This document shows positions 61,328 through 64,000 of a DNA stretch of 64,000 bases, in pieces. The position numbers and the translations under genes were made by a program. The notes under the pieces are model-generated. The model worked only from the letters and a program-made list of their open reading frames with translations. It made no database searches and was not told the origin of the DNA. Source of the DNA: Brevundimonas abyssalis TAR-001 (GTDB lineage: Bacteria; Pseudomonadota; Alphaproteobacteria; Caulobacterales; Caulobacteraceae); contig NZ_BATC01000007.1 in NCBI RefSeq assembly GCF_000466985.1, positions 1 through 64,000 on the forward strand, in the 5' to 3' direction. Position 1 is the stretch's first letter; each line of letters begins with the position of its first letter.

Positions 61328-63508
61328 TCAGAAGTCCACGTTCACCGACAGCCACAGGCGCCGCGGCTCCTGATTGTTGGCGTACAGATTCGTGTAGCTG
61401 ATCGCCCCGGTGCCGGTGTTGCTGACATAGGACCCGTAGCTGACGAAGTCCTCGTCCAGCAGGTTGTAGATCGTGGCGTTGACCGACACGCTGTCCGTCA
61501 CCCGGTACGAACCGCCCAGGTGGAACACCTCATAGGCCCGGTAGTCGCCCCAGGTGGCCTTGGCCGTGCTGGTGGCGCTGTCCTCGCTGCGATAGCGGTC
61601 GCTGCGGTACTCGCCCCGCAGCCACAGGTTCAGGCGGTCCGTGGCGCGCCAGCGCAGGGCCGCGTTCACCATGTGCTCCGGCGTATTGTAGAGGGGCAGG
61701 CCCGCGCCCTCACCGCTCTTCTGCTCGCTGTCGGTGTAGGTGTAGTTGCCGTTCAGCGACCAGGCGTCGGCGATGTTCCAGCGGAACGACGCCTCCACGC
61801 CCCGGGTCACGGCCTCGTCCACATTGATCGACTGGCCATAGGTCTCCACCGCCGGCCAGTAGCCGTAGTCCGAGCAATCCGGGAAGGCGGTGACGCCGGC
61901 GTTGTAGTCCGCCTCGCTCAGCCCGAACGAGCAGTTCAGCAGGCCCGGACCGCTGGCGATCTTGTCGTCAAAGCTGTTGTGGAAGATCACCACATTGGCG
62001 CGGAAATTGTCGCGATTGTCGTAGAACACCCCGAACTCGCTCGAGGTCGAGGTTTCAGGCTGCAGCGACGGCGTGCCGATGGTGGGACGGGTGCCCTGGC
62101 CGGTGAAACCGGTGATTCCCTCGGCGATCTGATCCAGCCGCGGCGTCTTGAAGCCCTGGCTGACCCCGCCCTTGAGGGTCCAGTTGTCGGTGGCGTTCCA
62201 CACCACATAGGCGCGCGGGCTGACCTGGTCGCCGAAGGTGGAGTGGTCGTCGTAGCGAACCCCCAGCGTCAGGGCCAGGTTGTCGGCGAACCGCCACTCG
62301 TCCTCGGCGAACAGGGCCCATTGCTCGTGGGTGTAGGGCGCGGGCGCCACGCCGTCGACCATCTCGGCGTCCCAGAACTGACCGCCCACGGTCGTGGTGT
62401 GGTTGCGCCAGCGGGTGAACAGCTTGGTGTCGAAGAGGGTGTTGGTCGCTTCAAGCACACGCGGGTCGCCCGCCTCGCGGTCCGTGCCCGGCACGTCGTC
62501 CGGCAGGATCCGGCCGAGGGTCTCGCGGGTGCTGCGCGACAGGGTGCTCTGGAGCTCGCCGAACGGCAGCCGCCAGTCGTGGGCCAGCACGAATTCCTCC
62601 TGGTTGAACCGCTGCTCCGGGCCGTAGCCGCGCGTGCCCAGGGTGCCCAGCTGGGCGTTGCTGTTGTCGTACCACTGACGCTGGATGTCGGCGTCGAGAT
62701 AGAGCTCATGGTCCGGATGGGGCGTGACGTTCAGCCGGGCGCCCAGCGACCAGATCTCGTTCTCCACCGGGCTCGGCCCGCGCTCGCTGACGATGGCCGT
62801 GCCGCCGTCGTCCAGTTCATAGGTCAGGCTGGACGCCTCACGTGTCGAATAGCGACCGCGCAGGGCCAGGCCGAGCAGGTCCGTGACGACCGGCCCCTGG
62901 GCGTAGAAATTGGCGCCGTAGATATTGCCGAACTGGCTGTCGCTCTGGAACGTGCCGTCTGCGGCGAACGAGCCCGCCCATTCGCCGCCCGTGCGGCGGG
63001 TGATGATGTTGACCACGCCGCCCATGGCGTCCGAGCCATACAGGGTCGACACCGGTCCCCGCACCACCTCGATGCGCTCGATGGCCGACATGGGCGGGAT
63101 GAAGCTGGACGAGGTCTCGCCGAATCCGTTGGGCGTCACATTGCCGGCCGCGTTCTGGCGACGACCGTCCACCAGCACCAGGGTGTAGTCGCTGGGCATG
63201 CCGCGGATGGAGATGTTCAGCCCGCCGGTCTTGCCGGCGGCGGCGCCCACATCGACGCCCTCCACATTCGCCAGGGCCTCGGCCAGACTCTGGTAGCGGG
63301 TTTCCTGCAGCTGCGCGCGTGACAGCACGCTGATCGAGGCCGGAGCCTGCTCCACCCGTTGCTCGAAGCCCGAGGCGGTCACCACCACCGCATCCACCTC
63401 GGTCACCGGCGCGTCCGACGCCTCGTCCGCCAGCGCCAGACCGGGCGCCGAGACGACGGCGGCCGCCGTCATCAGAAGGGTTCGAGACGAGAAACGGCGG
63501 TTGAACAT
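61328..63508 (-). CDS. TonB-dependent outer-membrane receptor (iron/siderophore type)
   Basis: 726 aa. Signal 1-27 (ending ALADEASD), TonB-box-like EVDAVVVTASGF near 38-48, plug with IRGMPSDYTLVLVDGRRQNA, AIERIEVVRGPVSTLYGSDA and MGGVVNIITRRTGGEW, then a 22-strand barrel ending NNQEPRRLWLSVNVDF. FepA/CirA-like, so probably ferric catecholate or similar; the ligand is not known. Preceded by several Fur-like boxes and divergent from a PepSY gene. Confidence 0.92.
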   Translation of the reverse strand: MFNRRFSSRTLLMTAAAVVSAPGLALADEASDAPVTEVDAVVVTASGFEQRVEQAPASISVLSRAQLQETRYQSLAEALANVEGVDVGAAAGKTGGLNISIRGMPSDYTLVLVDGRRQNAAGNVTPNGFGETSSSFIPPMSAIERIEVVRGPVSTLYGSDAMGGVVNIITRRTGGEWAGSFAADGTFQSDSQFGNIYGANFYAQGPVVTDLLGLALRGRYSTREASSLTYELDDGGTAIVSERGPSPVENEIWSLGARLNVTPHPDHELYLDADIQRQWYDNSNAQLGTLGTRGYGPEQRFNQEEFVLAHDWRLPFGELQSTLSRSTRETLGRILPDDVPGTDREAGDPRVLEATNTLFDTKLFTRWRNHTTTVGGQFWDAEMVDGVAPAPYTHEQWALFAEDEWRFADNLALTLGVRYDDHSTFGDQVSPRAYVVWNATDNWTLKGGVSQGFKTPRLDQIAEGITGFTGQGTRPTIGTPSLQPETSTSSEFGVFYDNRDNFRANVVIFHNSFDDKIASGPGLLNCSFGLSEADYNAGVTAFPDCSDYGYWPAVETYGQSINVDEAVTRGVEASFRWNIADAWSLNGNYTYTDSEQKSGEGAGLPLYNTPEHMVNAALRWRATDRLNLWLRGEYRSDRYRSEDSATSTAKATWGDYRAYEVFHLGGSYRVTDSVSVNATIYNLLDEDFVSYGSYVSNTGTGAISYTNLYANNQEPRRLWLSVNVDF

Positions 63509-63532
63509 GGTGGAGCGCCCCTGGGAGTGAGT

Positions 63533-63655
63533 TGAGAACGGCTCTCATAAACAGGTGCGAACGAGACGCAACAAAATTGATAACGATTATCATATGAACT
63601 TTTGCAACAGCGTTCCGCATTGCAAAAAAACCGCTCTTGCAAATCGTTATCACTT
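63533..63655. promoter_or_regulatory. Fur-like boxes between the receptor and the PepSY gene
   Basis: GATAACGATTATC (63579-63591) matches the Fur consensus half-sites well. A second site ATCGTTATCACTT (about 63643-63655) faces the PepSY gene, and the dyad TGAGA-ACGGC-TCTCA (63533-63547) lies 25 bp upstream of the receptor start. Iron-dependent repression of both genes is expected. Confidence 0.75.
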
Positions 63656-63702
63656 CATGCCAATGCCGGAGACCCTGTTCCCGCTTCGGATTCCCCGCCT
63701 TC

Positions 63703-64000
63703 ATGTCGACCTCTGCCACAGCCGCGCGGCCCGCCGCCGCCCTGAACGCCCGACGGTCGTTCTGGCTGAAGCAGCTGCACCAGTGGCACTGGATCAGCGC
63801 GGGCCTCAGCCTGGTGGGCATGATCCTCTTCGCGGTCACGGGGATCACCCTGAACCATGCGGCCCAGATCCCCGCCGAGCCCGTGACGGTGGAACAGACC
63901 GCCGTCCTGCCCGCGCCCATGCTGTCGCGACTGGAAGCCTTGGGCGCGGAGACCACCGATCCCCTGCCCGGCGCCGTGGCGCGCTGGCTCGACGGGGAAC
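63703..64000 (+). CDS. PepSY-associated TM helix protein (iron-uptake linked), cut by the window end
   Basis: N-terminal 99 aa visible, open at the 3' edge. NARRSFWLKQLHQWHWISAG, LSLVGMILFAVTGITLNHAA is the hallmark first helix of PepSY/PiuB-type inner-membrane proteins (WLKxLHxWHWISAG). Transcribed divergently from the receptor across shared Fur-like boxes. This family is often an iron-reductase-like helper for siderophore uptake. Confidence 0.85.
   Translation, partial: MSTSATAARPAAALNARRSFWLKQLHQWHWISAGLSLVGMILFAVTGITLNHAAQIPAEPVTVEQTAVLPAPMLSRLEALGAETTDPLPGAVARWLDGE

Noticed and set aside
61520-63322. 600-aa forward open frame opposite the TonB-dependent receptor
   Set aside because: Low-complexity antisense translation; the receptor on the reverse strand has all plug and barrel motifs.
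1-64000. CRISPR array, tRNA, rRNA, prophage or integrase genes
   Set aside because: No regularly spaced repeats with spacers, no cloverleaf apart from the tmRNA acceptor domain, and no phage or integrase motifs seen by eye.

Overview
The window reads as a chromosomal segment of a very GC-rich alphaproteobacterium, most likely a Caulobacteraceae member close to Brevundimonas. The strongest pointers are a circularly permuted two-piece tmRNA gene encoding the tag ANDNFAEEYAVAA (one residue from the Caulobacter tag as I recall it), an alpha-type SspB beside it, a DUF4169 protein, two ECF sigma modules with DUF6249-like membrane proteins, and the general gene content. No phage, plasmid, CRISPR, rRNA or tRNA genes were seen. 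The identification is inference, not a database match.

Layout. 1-4.5 kb: secreted AprI/Inh-like protein, a divergent ketol-acid reductoisomerase head-to-head with a DUF924 gene, a duplicated palindromic repeat, and a secreted CsgG-like/SH3-like protein. 4.5-6.6 kb: thyA-mazG-folA, a dTMP/folate operon. 7.3-12.9 kb: an Old Yellow Enzyme relative, an Mrp ATPase without the usual CxxC pair, miaA, an ArsR autoregulator with a visible operator driving a small membrane-protein gene, a TraB/GumN protein, and ssrA (tmRNA). 12.9-17.3 kb: sspB, a legumain-like C13 peptidase, a GFA-fold protein, a RusA-like nuclease, fumC, a ccdA-ccdB toxin-antitoxin pair and a DUF4169 gene. 17.3-25 kb: a DMT permease, a tightly overlapping reverse-strand cluster (DUF1285, CoA-type Nudix, CCA-adding enzyme, amidotransferase), a GNAT gene, one AT-richer orphan membrane-protein gene, and a beta-lactamase-fold hydrolase overlapping an enoyl-CoA hydratase.

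25-37.7 kb: a secreted protein built of five four-cysteine repeats, exonuclease III, a 133-bp inverted-repeat element, a MATE pump, a DUF2231/PQQ-type dehydrogenase pair, an esterase, TerC, and a glucan-type amylo-glucosidase with a GT4 glycosyltransferase. 37.9-42.6 kb: a KaiC-like double ATPase overlapping a hybrid histidine kinase, then rpsF-rpsR-rplI with a clear terminator. 43-51.8 kb: dnaB, alr, radA, cvpA, purF, a glyoxalase-fold protein, a CBM-like secreted protein, an SDR and an ICMT-like methyltransferase. 51.9-56.7 kb: yfgM-like, bamB, der and panB. 56.7-60.6 kb: two paralogous three-gene ECF sigma modules flanking a lipoprotein EEP phosphatase. 60.6-64 kb: a small membrane protein, an ArsC-family protein, a TonB-dependent receptor and, divergently, the start of a PepSY protein, separated by Fur-like boxes.

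Data quality matters. At least sixteen reading frames, including radA, alr, sspB, xth, terC and the hybrid kinase, are interrupted by exactly one missing base, nearly always in a short G or C run. Since several of these genes are normally intact and the change is always -1, I read them as consensus errors, not pseudogenes. Such genes are given as single CDS features spanning both frames, with the break position stated.
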